Positions 1-9,612 are shown, counted from the first letter of the stretch. The stretch is DNA of 64,000 nucleotides from Pseudomonas sp. CFBP13508 (GCF_005233515.1 NZ_QFZZ01000003.1:746619-810618); one strand, 5' to 3'. Numbers and translations: made by a program. Notes: generated by a model from the letters alone, not told the origin.

Positions 1-413
1 GGCATTTCCCGTGCCTGACCGACGCGACTGTCCAGTTGTTTGGCGAATTTCTTCAGCGGTTGCGCGACTTCGCGTGGCAATGGCAAGGCCTGCAACTGGG
101 TGACCAGCGCGGTCAGCGCGGTGCTGACCTGATCAATGCGGGTCTCACGGCGCTGCTCGGAGTCGAGCACGGCTTTTTCCAGACGCGGCAGCAGGGCGGC
201 GAGGCCGGCGTCCATGTCATCGGTACGCACGACTTCGCGCATTTCCTTCATACACTGATCGACGACCTTGTCGGTGCCCTCGGCCGCCAGCGTGCTGCGC
301 ACCAGACCGCGTCGCAGCAGGTCGAGTCGCGCGGCCCAGCGGCGTTCGAGCTTGTCCTGCTGTTCGATGCTCTTGAGGTACTTCTCTTTCCAGCGCTGGG
401 CGTCGTCGCTCAT
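1..413 (-). CDS. Diguanylate cyclase (DgcH/PA5487-like), N-terminal part only
   Basis: This is the 5' end of a minus-strand gene cut by the left edge; 137 residues are visible, starting MSDDAQRW. They are charged, leucine-rich and look helical or coiled-coil, with no signal peptide or membrane segment. In P. aeruginosa the gene downstream of the PA5488-type hydrolase is PA5487, a cytoplasmic diguanylate cyclase with a helical N-terminus and a C-terminal GGDEF domain. Identification rests on that synteny and on the N-terminal sequence style, because the GGDEF part lies outside the window. The start ATG overlaps the stop of the upstream hydrolase as ATGA, so the two are probably translationally coupled. 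Confidence 0.7.
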   Translation of the reverse strand, partial: MSDDAQRWKEKYLKSIEQQDKLERRWAARLDLLRRGLVRSTLAAEGTDKVVDQCMKEMREVVRTDDMDAGLAALLPRLEKAVLDSEQRRETRIDQVSTALTALVTQLQALPLPREVAQPLKKFAKQLDSRVGQAREM

Positions 414-1288
414 TCACAGGTTCCGCGAGGGGCAGGGCTCAACGCGGGCAATGCGTCGGCCGTGAGCGAACCCGGCAGACGAATTTCCACCGCGACCGGC
501 AGGTGATCGGAAATGGGCTGGGCCAGCACCTCGACCTTTTCCAGGGTCAGGGTCGGGCTGAGCAGAATATGATCAAGGCAACGCTGTGGGCGCCAGCTGG
601 GGAAGGTCGCTTCCACCTGCGGGGCCAGCAGGCCGAGATCGCGTAACGGCGAGTGTTCGAGCAGGTCGCTGGCATGGGTATTCATGTCGCCCATCAGCAC
701 CTGATGCTTGTAGCCGCTGATCAAGTCACGAATGTAGGCCAGTTGCAGGCTGCGCGTCCGTGCGCCGAGGGCCAGGTGCATCATCACCACCACCAGTGCC
801 TCCGGACCTTCGCCGAAGCGCAGCAGGATCGCGCCGCGACCTTTCGGGCCGGGCAGCGGGTGATCCTCGATCGCCCACGGCTTCAGGCGACTGAGCACGC
901 CATTGCTGTGCTGGGCCAGTCGACCGAGGTTGCGATTGAGTTGTTGATACCAGTAGGGAAAGGCGCCGAGGTGGGCCAGATGTTCGACCTGATTGACGTA
1001 GCCCGAGCGCAGGCTGCCGCCATCGGCTTCCTGCAGCGCGACCAGATCGAAGTCGCCGAGCAGGTCACCGATCTTCTGCAGATTGCCGGAACGCCCGGTG
1101 TGCGGCAGCAGATGCTGCCAGCTGCGGGTCAGGTAATGCCGATAGCGCTCGGTGCTGATGCCGACCTGGATGTTGAAACTGAGCAAGCGCAGACGCTGGT
1201 CTGCGGGCAGGCCCGTAGACGCCAGGTGATGTTCGTTGACCTGCGGATCATGCAGGCCAACGATGCGTTCGGACTTCCAGCGGCGCAT
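410..1288 (-). CDS. Endonuclease/exonuclease/phosphatase (EEP) family hydrolase
   Basis: A 292-residue soluble member of the EEP fold, the DNase I/ExoIII/inositol-phosphatase superfamily. Family landmarks appear in order: LSFNIQ with the metal-site Asn near residue 39, LQEADG with the metal-binding Glu near 87, GDMN near 200, LDHI near 240 and a terminal SDHLPV. The substrate cannot be told from sequence; metal-dependent phosphodiester or phosphomonoester hydrolysis is the family expectation. No signal peptide is seen. It sits between dsbA and the diguanylate cyclase gene, as PA5488 does in P. aeruginosa, and its stop overlaps the cyclase start. Confidence 0.85.
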   Translation of the reverse strand: MRRWKSERIVGLHDPQVNEHHLASTGLPADQRLRLLSFNIQVGISTERYRHYLTRSWQHLLPHTGRSGNLQKIGDLLGDFDLVALQEADGGSLRSGYVNQVEHLAHLGAFPYWYQQLNRNLGRLAQHSNGVLSRLKPWAIEDHPLPGPKGRGAILLRFGEGPEALVVVMMHLALGARTRSLQLAYIRDLISGYKHQVLMGDMNTHASDLLEHSPLRDLGLLAPQVEATFPSWRPQRCLDHILLSPTLTLEKVEVLAQPISDHLPVAVEIRLPGSLTADALPALSPAPRGTCE

Positions 1289-1302
1289 GGCGAATGCCGC
1301 GC

Positions 1303-1944
1303 TTAGTTGGCAGCCGCCTTGTTAGCCGCTCGCTCTTTGGCGACCAGATCATCAGCCAGTTTCAGCGCTTGCTCGGCACCACCGGCAGAGCCGATGTCGA
1401 AGCGGTATTTACCATTGACGATCATGGTTGGCACGCCAGTGATTTCATACTTCTTGGCCAGTTCACGGGCCTTGACGATCTGACCCTTGATGGCGAACGA
1501 GTCGAAGGTGGCGAGGAACTTGTCCTTGTCCACGCCTTGAGTGGCGAGGAAGTCGGCCATGTCGTTCTTGTCGGTGAGCTTCTTGTGTTCTTTCTGAATG
1601 GCGTTGAATACCGCAGCGTGAACCTTGTGCTCGACACCCATGGCTTCCAGAGTCAGGAACATCTGCCCGTGAGCGTCCCATGGGCCGCCGAACATGGCGG
1701 GGATGCGTACAAAATTGACGTCGGACGGCAGTTTTTCAACCCATGGATTGATCACGGGTTCAAAGGCGTAGCAATGCGGGCAGCCGTACCAGAACAGCTC
1801 GACCACTTCGATCTTGCCAGGCACTGCAACCGGGACCGGGTTGGCCAGTTCGACATACGGGGCGGCAGGGGCTTCAGCGGCCTGGGCGGTCACGCCGAAC
1901 AGGCTGGCAGCGACGAGGGCGGCGCTGATGATCAGATTACGCAT
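1303..1944 (-). CDS. dsbA: Thiol:disulfide interchange protein DsbA
   Basis: Periplasmic oxidase that introduces disulfide bonds into exported proteins. The 213-residue precursor has a Sec signal peptide ending about residue 22 (TAQA). The thioredoxin-fold active site is FWYGCPHC with cysteines 55 and 58, and the conserved cis-proline lies in the TGVPT loop near residue 172. CPHC is the classical DsbA dipeptide. It lies downstream of the cytochrome c4 gene but is separated from it by a clear terminator hairpin, so it probably has its own promoter in the gap 1945-2038. Confidence 0.96.
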   Translation of the reverse strand: MRNLIISAALVAASLFGVTAQAAEAPAAPYVELANPVPVAVPGKIEVVELFWYGCPHCYAFEPVINPWVEKLPSDVNFVRIPAMFGGPWDAHGQMFLTLEAMGVEHKVHAAVFNAIQKEHKKLTDKNDMADFLATQGVDKDKFLATFDSFAIKGQIVKARELAKKYEITGVPTMIVNGKYRFDIGSAGGAEQALKLADDLVAKERAANKAAAN

Positions 1945-2038
1945 GCTTTACTCCTGAACAATTTGAGTCGCCTCGCTCGACCTGTTTCGACACAGATCCT
2001 GGCGGGCATGAGTGCTGTAGTGTAACGGCAGCGGCCAC

Positions 2039-2068
2039 AAAAAAGGGCGGCCAAAGCCACCCTTTTTA
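2039..2068 (-). terminator. Rho-independent terminator after cytochrome c4 gene
   Basis: On the minus strand a GGGTGGC/GCCGCCC stem with a four-base loop is followed by a run of six T. It also begins with A residues, so it could work weakly in the other direction. It separates the cytochrome pair from dsbA. Confidence 0.8.
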
Positions 2069-2143
2069 TACTTGCTGCGAAGGATTAATCGAGCGTTAAC
2101 GTGGCCGGCGCTGCGCGCCTCGTTCAGCCCTCGATTCAGGGCC

Positions 2144-2755
2144 TCAGTGCAGGCCCTGGATGTAGCTGGAAACCGCAGCGATGTCTTCGTCGCTCAGCTT
2201 GCGTGCGATGGTGCGCATGGTCATCGCGTCGCCGTCGTTGGCGCGACCGCCTTCTTCCTTGCGGAAATCGGTCAGTTGCTTGGCGATGTATTGCGCATGC
2301 TGGCCACCCAGATGGGGGAAGCCTGCTGCAGCATTGCCGGCGCCGTTCGGCGAATGGCAGCCGGTGCAGGCTGGCAGACCTTTTTCCAGATTGCCGCCAC
2401 GGAACAGCGCTTCACCGCGAGCGACGATCTTCGGACCGGCGGCGCCGACGCTGCCTTTCTGACTGGCGAAGTACGCGGCGATGTCGGCCAGATCCTGGTC
2501 ATTCAGGTTGGTCAGCAGCCCGGTCATTTCCAGCACCACGCGCTTGCCCGACTTGATGTCGTGCAATTGCTTGTCGAGGTAGCGTTCCCCTTGACCTGCC
2601 AGTTTCGGAAAGTTTGGCGCCATGCTGTTGCCGTCCGGGCCATGGCAGGCTCCGCACACGGCAGCTTTGGCCTGGCCTGCTGCGGCATCGCCGGCAGCAT
2701 GGGCGACACCTGAAATTCCCACGGTCAACAGCAGACTCACGATCAATTTGTTCAT
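2144..2755 (-). CDS. cc4: Cytochrome c4 (diheme)
   Basis: Periplasmic diheme electron carrier, thought to be anchored at or near the inner membrane and to feed terminal oxidases. The 203-residue precursor has a signal peptide ending about residue 20 (AHAA) and two homologous class I cytochrome c domains. The heme sites are CGACH at 34-38 and CTGCH near 134, each followed by the usual PNGAGN- or PDGNS-type loop. The length matches the cytochrome c4 family. It is downstream of a monoheme c5-type gene with a 30-base gap and likely forms an operon with it. Confidence 0.94.
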   Translation of the reverse strand: MNKLIVSLLLTVGISGVAHAAGDAAAGQAKAAVCGACHGPDGNSMAPNFPKLAGQGERYLDKQLHDIKSGKRVVLEMTGLLTNLNDQDLADIAAYFASQKGSVGAAGPKIVARGEALFRGGNLEKGLPACTGCHSPNGAGNAAAGFPHLGGQHAQYIAKQLTDFRKEEGGRANDGDAMTMRTIARKLSDEDIAAVSSYIQGLH

Positions 2756-2785
2756 CAGCTAATCCAACTACGGCTAAGGGTTAAG

Positions 2786-3091
2786 TTATGGACCGGGCTT
2801 ACTCTCGCTCATCCAAAGGATGATGGCCTGGTAATCCTCGGCACTGCAGTCCATGCACAAACCACGCGGCGGCATCGCCTTGAAACCCTGGGTCACGTGT
2901 TGCACCAGCGTCCCCATACCTTTCGCCAACCTCGGCGTCCAAGCTTCCTGATCGCCTCTTGCGGGCGCCATGGGTAGTTGGCCGGAATGACAGGCACCAC
3001 AAACACGGTTGTACACAGCTTCCGGATCCTGTGTAGCCTGTGCGCTGTAAAGCGGCATCAAGACTCCGGCAGCCAGCAGCCATTTCGTCAT
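2786..3091 (-). CDS. Cytochrome c5-type monoheme protein
   Basis: A 101-residue precursor with a short signal peptide (cleavage near ATQ, about residue 20) and a single heme site CGACH at 32-36. The axial Met is probably in KAMPPRG. A second cysteine pair, CMDC near residue 80, is typical of the cytochrome c5 family, where it forms a disulfide. The function is periplasmic electron transfer. It is the first gene of the pair with cytochrome c4, as PA5491-PA5490 in P. aeruginosa, and is divergent from engB. Confidence 0.88.
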   Translation of the reverse strand: MTKWLLAAGVLMPLYSAQATQDPEAVYNRVCGACHSGQLPMAPARGDQEAWTPRLAKGMGTLVQHVTQGFKAMPPRGLCMDCSAEDYQAIILWMSESKPGP

Positions 3092-3282
3092 AAAACGACC
3101 TTTTCAGGGTTGAGAGCGTTCTGCGTTCTAATGCGCAATCAAAGTCTGTCGCTCTCGTGAACTTCATCCTTCGCTGGGACAAAGCACACACAAAATCTGC
3201 GGCATTATATACTGGCGTCACTGAAACGGAAGCGACACCGCGTTCCGCGCCCAATCCCGGCGCCGCCCACATCGGAAATCCC

Positions 3283-3927
3283 ATGCAACTCAAGAATCCC
3301 ATCCTCGGCCTGTGCCAACAGTCCACGTTCATGCTCAGTGCCGCCAAAGTCGATCAATGCCCAGACGACGAAGGCTTCGAAGTGGCGTTTGCCGGTCGTT
3401 CCAACGCTGGCAAATCCAGCGCGCTGAACACCCTGACCCACGCCAGCCTGGCGCGCACCTCGAAAACTCCGGGTCGCACACAGCTGTTGAACTTCTTCAA
3501 GCTAGACGATGATCGCCGTCTGGTCGACCTGCCGGGCTACGGTTATGCAAAAGTACCGATCCCGCTCAAGCAACACTGGCAGCGCCACCTCGAGGCTTAC
3601 CTCGGTGGTCGGGAGAGTTTGAAAGGTCTGATTCTGATGATGGACATCCGCCATCCGATGACCGACTTCGACCTGCTGATGCTCGACTGGGCCGTCGCCG
3701 CCGGCATGCCGATGCACATCCTGCTGACCAAGGCCGACAAGCTCACCTACGGCGCAGCCAAGAACACCCTGCTGAAAGTACAGTCGGAAATCCGCAAAGG
3801 CTGGGGCGACTCGATCACCATCCAGTTGTTCTCCGCACCAAAACGCATGGGCCTGGAAGAGGCCTACACTGTACTGGCCGACTGGATGGAACTCGCAGAC
3901 AAAGGCGCCGAGGCGGCAGCCGAGTAA
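3283..3927 (+). CDS. engB: Ribosome-biogenesis GTPase EngB (YihA/YsxC)
   Basis: Essential TRAFAC-class GTPase needed for late assembly of the 50S ribosomal subunit. The 214-residue protein shows G1 GRSNAGKS at 38-45, G2 TPGRTQ, G3 DLPGYG, G4 TKAD and a G5-like FSAPK. The reading frame stays open upstream to 3157, but the ATG at 3283 is chosen because it gives the conserved family N-terminus (MQLKNPI) and normal length. It is divergent from the cytochrome genes and followed by the sRNA-bearing gap before polA, the same arrangement as in other gammaproteobacteria. Confidence 0.95.
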   Translation: MQLKNPILGLCQQSTFMLSAAKVDQCPDDEGFEVAFAGRSNAGKSSALNTLTHASLARTSKTPGRTQLLNFFKLDDDRRLVDLPGYGYAKVPIPLKQHWQRHLEAYLGGRESLKGLILMMDIRHPMTDFDLLMLDWAVAAGMPMHILLTKADKLTYGAAKNTLLKVQSEIRKGWGDSITIQLFSAPKRMGLEEAYTVLADWMELADKGAEAAAE

Positions 3928-3975
3928 GACAATTTCAAAACTGACTGTGGTGCTGTCAGGCAAGGCGAAAGTAGG

Positions 3976-4018
3976 GCTAAAAAGCGGAGTTTAGGGAACC
4001 TAAATGAGCATTTTTAGC
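3976..4018. repeat. Long imperfect palindrome downstream of engB
   Basis: Nested inverted repeats: outer arms GCTAAAAA / TTTTTAGC and inner arms TTTAGG / CCTAAA. It resembles a dispersed hairpin sequence I recall from other Pseudomonas intergenic regions. It could also act as the transcript end for engB, although a clean T-tract is missing on the plus strand. Confidence 0.5.
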
Positions 4019-4063
4019 GATGCTTTTAACGCAGCATGGCCGCGCTACAGCCGATTTTTGGGC

Positions 4064-4106
4064 AAAAAAAGCCCCGGACTTCATTGGGGAGGGAGAAGTT
4101 CCGGGG
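4064..4106 (-). terminator. Rho-independent terminator of the ErsA-type sRNA
   Basis: Minus-strand arms CCCCGGAACTTC and GAAGTCCGGGG enclose a 12-base C-rich loop and are followed by seven T. This is the strongest intrinsic terminator in the engB-polA gap. Confidence 0.9.
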
Positions 4107-4195
4107 TTCAAGTTCCGAACCGCTAGGGCGGGGTTCAGATATCTGCCAACACTTAACACAACATAGGAGCATCGAAGGGCTTCACCAGCCATTCA
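4064..4195 (-). ncRNA. ersA: ErsA-type small regulatory RNA
   Basis: A transcription unit of about 131 nt can be read from the sequence. An AlgU-like promoter (separate entry) predicts a start near 4194-4195, and a strong rho-independent terminator ends near 4064. ErsA of P. aeruginosa is a 132-nt Hfq-linked sRNA in the same engB-polA gap, the place held by Spot 42 in enterics, and is driven by sigma-22 (AlgU). Position, size, promoter type and terminator all agree. Targets cannot be read here; in P. aeruginosa ErsA acts on algC and oprD mRNAs. Confidence 0.85.
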
Positions 4196-4200
4196 GTACC

Positions 4201-4228
4201 TCTGAGTGTTCCGCCGGCAGATTAGTTC
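4201..4228 (-). promoter_or_regulatory. AlgU (sigma-22)-type promoter for the sRNA
   Basis: On the minus strand GAACTA (4228-4223) and TCAGA (4205-4201) are separated by 17 bases. The AlgU/RpoE consensus is GAACTT-N16/17-TCtgA. The predicted start lies about 7 bases downstream and gives an RNA of the expected length. Confidence 0.75.
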
Positions 4229-4336
4229 AGATTTTTTTCAAAAAGCTTTGGAATAGCCTAAAGCGTTTTTCGATCTAAGCCGGATTTCGGCCGTTGCCGC
4301 GACGGCAGGTCGCGGCGACGGTTGCGCAACAATGAC

Positions 4337-7141
4337 TCAGTGCGCCTCATCCCAGTTGTTGCCCACGCCAACTTCCACCAGCAGCGGCACATCCAGTTTC
4401 GCCGCTTCGCTCATGTGCGTACGAATTTCGGCGCTGACCTGCTCGACCAGATCCTCGCGAACCTCCAGCACCAGTTCGTCGTGCACTTGCAGGATGACCC
4501 GGGCGTCCAGACCCGACGTCGCCAGCCAGTTATCCACAGCCACCATGGCTTTCTTGATGATATCCGCTGCCGTGCCCTGCATCGGCGCGTTGATCGCCGT
4601 GCGTTCAGCAGCAGCGCGTTCCTGCGGCTTGTTCGAGTTGATCTCCGGCAAGTACAGGCGACGACCGAAGAAAGTTTCGACGTAACCCTGATCCGCCGCT
4701 TGCGCGCGGGTGCGCTCCATGTATTCGCGCACGCCTGGATAACGGGCGAAGTAGGTGTCGATGTAAGCCTTGGCGGTCTTGGTGTCGACGCCGATGTCCT
4801 TGCCGAGCTTCTGCGCGCCCATGCCGTAGATCAGACCGAAGTTGATCGCCTTGGCGCTGCGACGCTGGTCGGAGGTCACTTGATCAAGCTCGACCTTGAA
4901 TACTTCGGCAGCGGTTGCAGTGTGCACGTCGAGATTGTTGCGGAAAGCGTTCATCAGGCCTTCGTCGCGGGACAGGTGGGCCATGATCCGCAGTTCGATT
5001 TGCGAATAGTCCGCCGCCAGCAGTTTGTAGCCTTTGGGTGCGACGAACGCCTGACGAATGCGTCGGCCTTCGGCGGTGCGCACCGGAATGTTCTGCAGGT
5101 TCGGATCACTGGAGGACAGGCGCCCGGTTGAAGCCACAGCCTGGTGATACGAGGTGTGGATGCGCCCGGTGCGCGGGTTGATCTGCTCCGGCAGGCGATC
5201 GGTGTAGGTGCTTTTCAGCTTGCTCATCGAGCGGTGCTCCATTAGCACCTTCGGCAAGCGGTGATCGTCTTCGGCGAGTTTCGCCAGCACTTCTTCAGCG
5301 GTGGACGGCTGGCCCTTGGCGGTTTTCTTCAGCACCGGCAGGCCGAGCTTTTCATAAAGAATCACGCCCAGCTGCTTCGGCGAGCCGAGGTTGAATTCTT
5401 CCCCGGCGATTTCGAAGGCTTCACGCTCCAGCGCGACCATTTTGTTGCCCAGCTCAATGCTCTGAATGCCCAGCAACTCGGCATCGACGAACGCACCCTG
5501 GCGTTCGATGCGCGCCAGCACCGGTACCAGCGGGATTTCGATGTCGGTCAGCACGCTGGCCAGGCTCGGAATTGCGCTGAGCTTGTCGAACAGGGTCTGG
5601 TGCAGGCGCAGGGTGATGTCGGCGTCTTCGGCGGCGTAGGGCCCGGCCTGTTCCAGGGCGATCTGGTCGAAGGTCAGCTGCTTGGCACCTTTGCCGGCGA
5701 TGTCTTGGAAGCTCACCGTGGTGTGGTCGAGATACTTTTGCGCGAGGCTGTCCATGTCGTGACGGGTCGCGGTGGAATTGAGTACGTAGGACTCAAGCAT
5801 GGTGTCGAAGGCGATGCCGCGCACGCTGATGCCTTCACTCTGATCGCCGCCAATGGCGCAGTTGGCCAGAATGTTCATGTCGAACTTGGCGTGCTGGCCG
5901 ACCTTGAGTTTGTTCGGGTCTTCCAGAATCGGCTTGAGTGCGCGCAGCACGGTGTCGCGATCCAGCTGCTCCGGCACGCCGATGTAGGAATGGGTCAGCG
6001 GGATGTACGCAGCTTCGTTGGCCTGCACCGCAAACGACAGACCGACCAGTTGCGCCTGCTGCGCGTCGATGCCAGTGGTTTCGGTGTCGAAGGCGATCAG
6101 CCTGGCGTTGCGCAGTTTTTCCAGCCAGACGTCGAAGCGCGCCTGGTCTAGGATGGTTTCGTATGCGGCCTCGACAGGAGCAACAGGTGCCTCGGCTTGC
6201 GGGGCGCTGAACAGATCGCCCGCCGGCGCAGGTTCGGCCGCCGCGCTCAGTTCCAGACGCTTGGCATCGCGATCCAGATCATTGAGCCAGCTCTTGAATT
6301 CCAGCAGGGTGTACAGCTCGTAAAGTTTGGCCGGATCTTCCTGGCCCATCTGCAGATCATCGAGGCCGATATCCAGCGGCACGTCGACCTTGATGGTCGC
6401 CAGTTGATAGGACAGGAAAGCCATCTCCCGGTGCTCTTCGAGCTTGGCCGGCAAGGTTTTTGCGCCACGGATCGGCAGGCTCGGCACGATGTCGAGGTTG
6501 GCGTACAGCTCGGTCAGACCACCGTTGACGCCGACCAGCAGGCCGGACGCCGTCTTCGGGCCGATGCCCGGCACGCCCGGAATGTTGTCGGACGAATCGC
6601 CCATCAGCGCCAGATAATCGATGATCTGCTCCGGTGCGACGCCAAATTTCTCCTTAACGCCCTCCACATCCATCGAGCTACCGGACATGGTGTTGACCAA
6701 GGTAATGTGGCCATCGACCAGTTGCGCCATGTCCTTGTCACCGGTGGAGATGATCACCGGGCGATCGGCGGCCGCGCTGCTGCGGGCGAGGGTGCCGATC
6801 ACATCGTCGGCCTCGACGCCGTCGACGCACAGCAGCGGGAAGCCGAGGGCGATCACGCTCTGGTGCAGCGGCTCGATCTGCACGCGCATGTCATCGGGCA
6901 TGCTTGGCCGGTTGGCCTTGTATTCGGCGTACATCTCATCGCGAAATGTCCCGCCCTTGGCGTCGAACACTACCGCGAAGGGGCTGTCCGGGTACTGCTT
7001 GCGCAGACTCTTGAGCATGTTCAGCACGCCTTTAACCGCACCGGTCGGCAGGCCTTTGGACGTGGTCAGTGGCGGCAGTGCATGAAAGGCGCGGTACAGG
7101 TAAGACGAACCGTCCACCAGGACGAGGGGGGCTTGGCTCAT
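4337..7141 (-). CDS. polA: DNA polymerase I
   Basis: Repair and Okazaki-fragment-processing polymerase of 934 residues. The N-terminal part (about 1-290) is a 5' nuclease with a helix-hairpin-helix ([10 protein letters not shown]). The middle part is a 3'-5' exonuclease with intact ExoI acidic residues (FDTETTG), so proofreading is probably active. The C-terminal half is a family A polymerase with motif A DYSQIELR, motif [10 protein letters not shown] and motif [11 protein letters not shown] chose the ATG at 7141 (MSQAPLVL), the conserved start; an upstream in-frame TTG at 7153 adds only four residues. It is divergent from the DUF2782 gene. Confidence 0.97.
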   Translation of the reverse strand: MSQAPLVLVDGSSYLYRAFHALPPLTTSKGLPTGAVKGVLNMLKSLRKQYPDSPFAVVFDAKGGTFRDEMYAEYKANRPSMPDDMRVQIEPLHQSVIALGFPLLCVDGVEADDVIGTLARSSAAADRPVIISTGDKDMAQLVDGHITLVNTMSGSSMDVEGVKEKFGVAPEQIIDYLALMGDSSDNIPGVPGIGPKTASGLLVGVNGGLTELYANLDIVPSLPIRGAKTLPAKLEEHREMAFLSYQLATIKVDVPLDIGLDDLQMGQEDPAKLYELYTLLEFKSWLNDLDRDAKRLELSAAAEPAPAGDLFSAPQAEAPVAPVEAAYETILDQARFDVWLEKLRNARLIAFDTETTGIDAQQAQLVGLSFAVQANEAAYIPLTHSYIGVPEQLDRDTVLRALKPILEDPNKLKVGQHAKFDMNILANCAIGGDQSEGISVRGIAFDTMLESYVLNSTATRHDMDSLAQKYLDHTTVSFQDIAGKGAKQLTFDQIALEQAGPYAAEDADITLRLHQTLFDKLSAIPSLASVLTDIEIPLVPVLARIERQGAFVDAELLGIQSIELGNKMVALEREAFEIAGEEFNLGSPKQLGVILYEKLGLPVLKKTAKGQPSTAEEVLAKLAEDDHRLPKVLMEHRSMSKLKSTYTDRLPEQINPRTGRIHTSYHQAVASTGRLSSSDPNLQNIPVRTAEGRRIRQAFVAPKGYKLLAADYSQIELRIMAHLSRDEGLMNAFRNNLDVHTATAAEVFKVELDQVTSDQRRSAKAINFGLIYGMGAQKLGKDIGVDTKTAKAYIDTYFARYPGVREYMERTRAQAADQGYVETFFGRRLYLPEINSNKPQERAAAERTAINAPMQGTAADIIKKAMVAVDNWLATSGLDARVILQVHDELVLEVREDLVEQVSAEIRTHMSEAAKLDVPLLVEVGVGNNWDEAH

Positions 7142-7215
7142 GAGCAGGATCAACCTTTTCGGCGGGTCCGGGGCTAGAATAGCGGGACCGTTGACGACAA
7201 AGGGACAAGGTTATC

Positions 7216-7506
7216 ATGCGTACGTTAAATCGCTTGCTGCTGGTCGGGTTGATCGCTGTCTCACCACTGGCCGCGATGGCGGCGGATGATGCGCCGGGCG
7301 GCGACCCCGAGGTCACCATTCGCACGGAGGGGGACAAAACCATTCAGGAGTACAGCCGGAATGGCTTCGTCTATGCGATCAAGGTCACGCCCAAGAAGGG
7401 CAAACCGTATTTCCTGGTGCGCGCCGATGGTTCGGACGCCAATTACATCAGATCCGACCAGCCGGATATGCTGATTCCGTCGTGGGAAATCTTTACCTGG
7501 AAGTAA
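7216..7506 (+). CDS. DUF2782 family small exported protein
   Basis: A 96-residue protein with a signal peptide ending near residue 22 (AMAADD). The mature part is a short beta-rich domain (EVTIRTEGDKTIQEY, VYAIKVTPKKGKPYF) typical of the gammaproteobacterial DUF2782 family. The function is unknown and location is presumably periplasmic. An AAGG ribosome site stands just before the ATG. It lies between polA and thrB as PA5494 does in P. aeruginosa and may be co-transcribed with thrB, 58 bases downstream. Confidence 0.85.
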   Translation: MRTLNRLLLVGLIAVSPLAAMAADDAPGGDPEVTIRTEGDKTIQEYSRNGFVYAIKVTPKKGKPYFLVRADGSDANYIRSDQPDMLIPSWEIFTWK

Positions 7507-7564
7507 GCTTCCCGATTTTTAATCGGCGTCGCCTGACTGCGGCGCCAAAACTGAGCAGTTTTCA

Positions 7565-8518
7565 ATGTCTGTGTTCACTCCCCTGGCTCGGCCCGAGCTG
7601 GAAACCTTTCTCGCCCCTTATGGGCTCGGCCGTCTGCTTGATTTCCAGGGGATCGCCGCCGGCAGCGAAAACACCAATTTCTTCATCAGCCTGGAGCAGG
7701 GCGAGTTTGTCCTGACCCTGGTCGAACGCGGCCCGGTGCAGGAGATGCCGTTCTTCATCGACCTGCTCGACGTGCTGCACGAAGCCGATCTGCCGGTGCC
7801 TTACGCCCTGCGCACCACCGACGGCTTGGCCCTGCGTGAGCTCAAAGGCAAACCGGCGCTGCTGCAACCGCGCCTGTCCGGCAAGCACATCAAGGTCGCC
7901 AACGCCCAGCACTGCGCCCAGGTCGGCGAGTTGCAGGCGCATCTGCACCTGGCGACCCAGGGCGAGCGCATGATCAAGCGCAAGACCGATCGCGGTCTGG
8001 ACTGGATGCTGGAGGAGGGCACTGAATTTCTCTCGCACCTGAGCGATGAGCCGCGTGCCTTGCTGCAAAAGGCGCTGGATGAGATCACCGAGCGCAAAGA
8101 CAAGATCCTTGCACTGCCTCGGGCGAACATTCACGCCGACCTGTTCCGCGACAATGCGATGTTCGAAGGCACTCACCTGACCGGGCTGATCGACTTCTAC
8201 AACGCCTGCTCGGGGCCGATGCTGTACGACGTGGCGATCGCGTTGAATGACTGGTGTTCGGACGAGGAGGGCGTGATCGATGGCCCGCGTGCGCGTGCGT
8301 TTCTCGGTGCCTATGCGGCGCTGCGCCCGTTCACGGCGGCGGAGGCTGAGCTCTGGCCAACGATGCTGCGTGTCGCTTGTGTGCGGTTCTGGCTGTCACG
8401 CCTGATCGCCGCCGAGCAGTTCGCCGGGCAGGATGTGTTGATTCACGATCCGCAAGAGTTCGAGCAGCGCCTGGCGCAGCGGCAGAAGGTCAATACACCG
8501 TTGCCCTTCGCCCTCTGA
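7565..8518 (+). CDS. thrB: Homoserine kinase (ThrB, aminoglycoside-phosphotransferase fold)
   Basis: Phosphorylates homoserine in threonine synthesis. The 317-residue protein is the Pseudomonas-type enzyme with a choline-kinase/APH fold, not the GHMP kinase of E. coli. Key parts are the N-lobe GSENTNFFI, the catalytic loop NIHADLFRDN near residue 190 (HxDxxxxN) and the metal-binding GLIDFYNA that follows. Length and ending are normal for the family. A convergent REP pair lies directly downstream. Confidence 0.93.
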   Translation: MSVFTPLARPELETFLAPYGLGRLLDFQGIAAGSENTNFFISLEQGEFVLTLVERGPVQEMPFFIDLLDVLHEADLPVPYALRTTDGLALRELKGKPALLQPRLSGKHIKVANAQHCAQVGELQAHLHLATQGERMIKRKTDRGLDWMLEEGTEFLSHLSDEPRALLQKALDEITERKDKILALPRANIHADLFRDNAMFEGTHLTGLIDFYNACSGPMLYDVAIALNDWCSDEEGVIDGPRARAFLGAYAALRPFTAAEAELWPTMLRVACVRFWLSRLIAAEQFAGQDVLIHDPQEFEQRLAQRQKVNTPLPFAL

Positions 8519-8544
8519 GTAGATTCGCCAAGCAAACATGAACC

Positions 8545-8634
8545 TGTGGGAGCGAGCCTGCTCGCGAAGGCGGCGGCCCGTTCAGCATTTTTGCTGACTG
8601 ACCCACCGCTTTCGCGAGCAGGCTCGCTCCCACA
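8545..8634. repeat. REP pair in inverted arrangement
   Basis: A 24-base REP unit TGTGGGAGCGAGCCTGCTCG plus CGAA at 8545-8568 is matched by its exact reverse complement at 8611-8634, with a 42-base spacer. It sits between the convergent thrB and znuA ends, as expected for a transcript-end REP doublet. Confidence 0.9.
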
Positions 8635-8646
8635 GGGTTTGTGTTG

Positions 8647-9576
8647 TTACAGAGATTCCAGGCATCCGGCCAGATCATTGCCGAGTTTTTCCAGGACCTG
8701 CTCATATCCCTGAGCGGTCGCCGGCGTATAACCACCCAGCGCATCCAGCTCGGCCAGTTTCACTGGCAAACCGGCCACCAGTGTTTCTGCCAAGCGCGGA
8801 CGCAACGGTGGCTCGCTGAACACACAGGTCTTGCCCGTTTCCTGCAAGCGCTTGCGCATCGCCGCCACGTGCTGGGCGCCGGGCTGGACTTCGGCGGCTA
8901 CCGCGAACACCCCGGCGTGCTTCAGGCCGTAAGCGTCTTCGAAATAATCAAATGCTTCATGAAAGACGAAGTACGGCTTGCCTTCGACATTGGCCAGACG
9001 CTTCTTTAAACGCTGATCGAGCGCATCCAGACGTGCATCGAAGGCTTTGGCATTGCTCTGATAACGCTGGGCATTGGCCGGGTCGGCGGCGCTGAGGTCG
9101 GCGGCCATTTTGTCGGCGATCACCCGCGCATTGACCGGTGACAGCCACAAATGTGCATCCAGCGAGCCGGGGCGATGATCGTGATCATGCTCGTTGGCTT
9201 CTTCGGCATGGGAATGGTTGTCCGCGCCGAAATGCCTCAGCTTCAGCCCTGGCAGATCCTGCACCGCAACGCTCGGCAGGCTGCGACCGCCGAGCACGCG
9301 CGGCAGGAAACCTTCCATGTCCGGGCCGATCCAGTAGAGCAGATCGACCGACTGCACCTTCCGTACGTCGGACGGGCGCAGGGCGTAATTGTGCGGCGAG
9401 GCACCCGGTGGCAGCAGCACCTCGGGAATCGCCACGCCGTCCTGCACGGCAGCGGCAATCAACTGCAACGGTTTGATGCTGGTGAGCACTTTGACCTCGG
9501 CCTGAGCCGTACCGATCAGCAGAAAACTGGCAACAAAAGCCACAAAAACAGAAAAAAGTCGGGACACGATGACCAC
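8647..9576 (-). CDS. znuA: Zinc ABC transporter substrate-binding protein ZnuA
   Basis: Periplasmic zinc-binding receptor for the ZnuBC importer, 309 residues. A signal peptide ends near residue 26 (AQA). It belongs to the cluster A-I metal receptors: the first His ligand is in PGASPHNY, a His/Asp/Glu-rich loop (HSHAEEANEHDHDH) lies in the middle, and further ligands are in DAHLWLSP and FVFHEAFDYF. The charged loop is diagnostic of zinc rather than manganese receptors. It is divergent from zur-znuCB and the shared 57-base gap holds a probable Zur box. Confidence 0.95.
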   Translation of the reverse strand: MVIVSRLFSVFVAFVASFLLIGTAQAEVKVLTSIKPLQLIAAAVQDGVAIPEVLLPPGASPHNYALRPSDVRKVQSVDLLYWIGPDMEGFLPRVLGGRSLPSVAVQDLPGLKLRHFGADNHSHAEEANEHDHDHRPGSLDAHLWLSPVNARVIADKMAADLSAADPANAQRYQSNAKAFDARLDALDQRLKKRLANVEGKPYFVFHEAFDYFEDAYGLKHAGVFAVAAEVQPGAQHVAAMRKRLQETGKTCVFSEPPLRPRLAETLVAGLPVKLAELDALGGYTPATAQGYEQVLEKLGNDLAGCLESL

Positions 9577-9592
9577 TCAAGGAAGCGAGAAC

Positions 9593-9612
9593 GGGTAACA
9601 TAATAACGTCTC
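9593..9612. promoter_or_regulatory. Probable Zur box between znuA and zur
   Basis: Minus-strand GAGACGTTATTATGTTAC matches the E. coli-type Zur box GAAATGTTATAATATCAC at about 13 of 18 positions and is AT-rich and near-palindromic. Its position between the divergent zinc operons would let it control both. Confidence 0.6.

Noticed and set aside
8545..8634. REP units as a CRISPR array
   Set aside because: Units are paired in inverted orientation, not in direct repeats with regular spacers.
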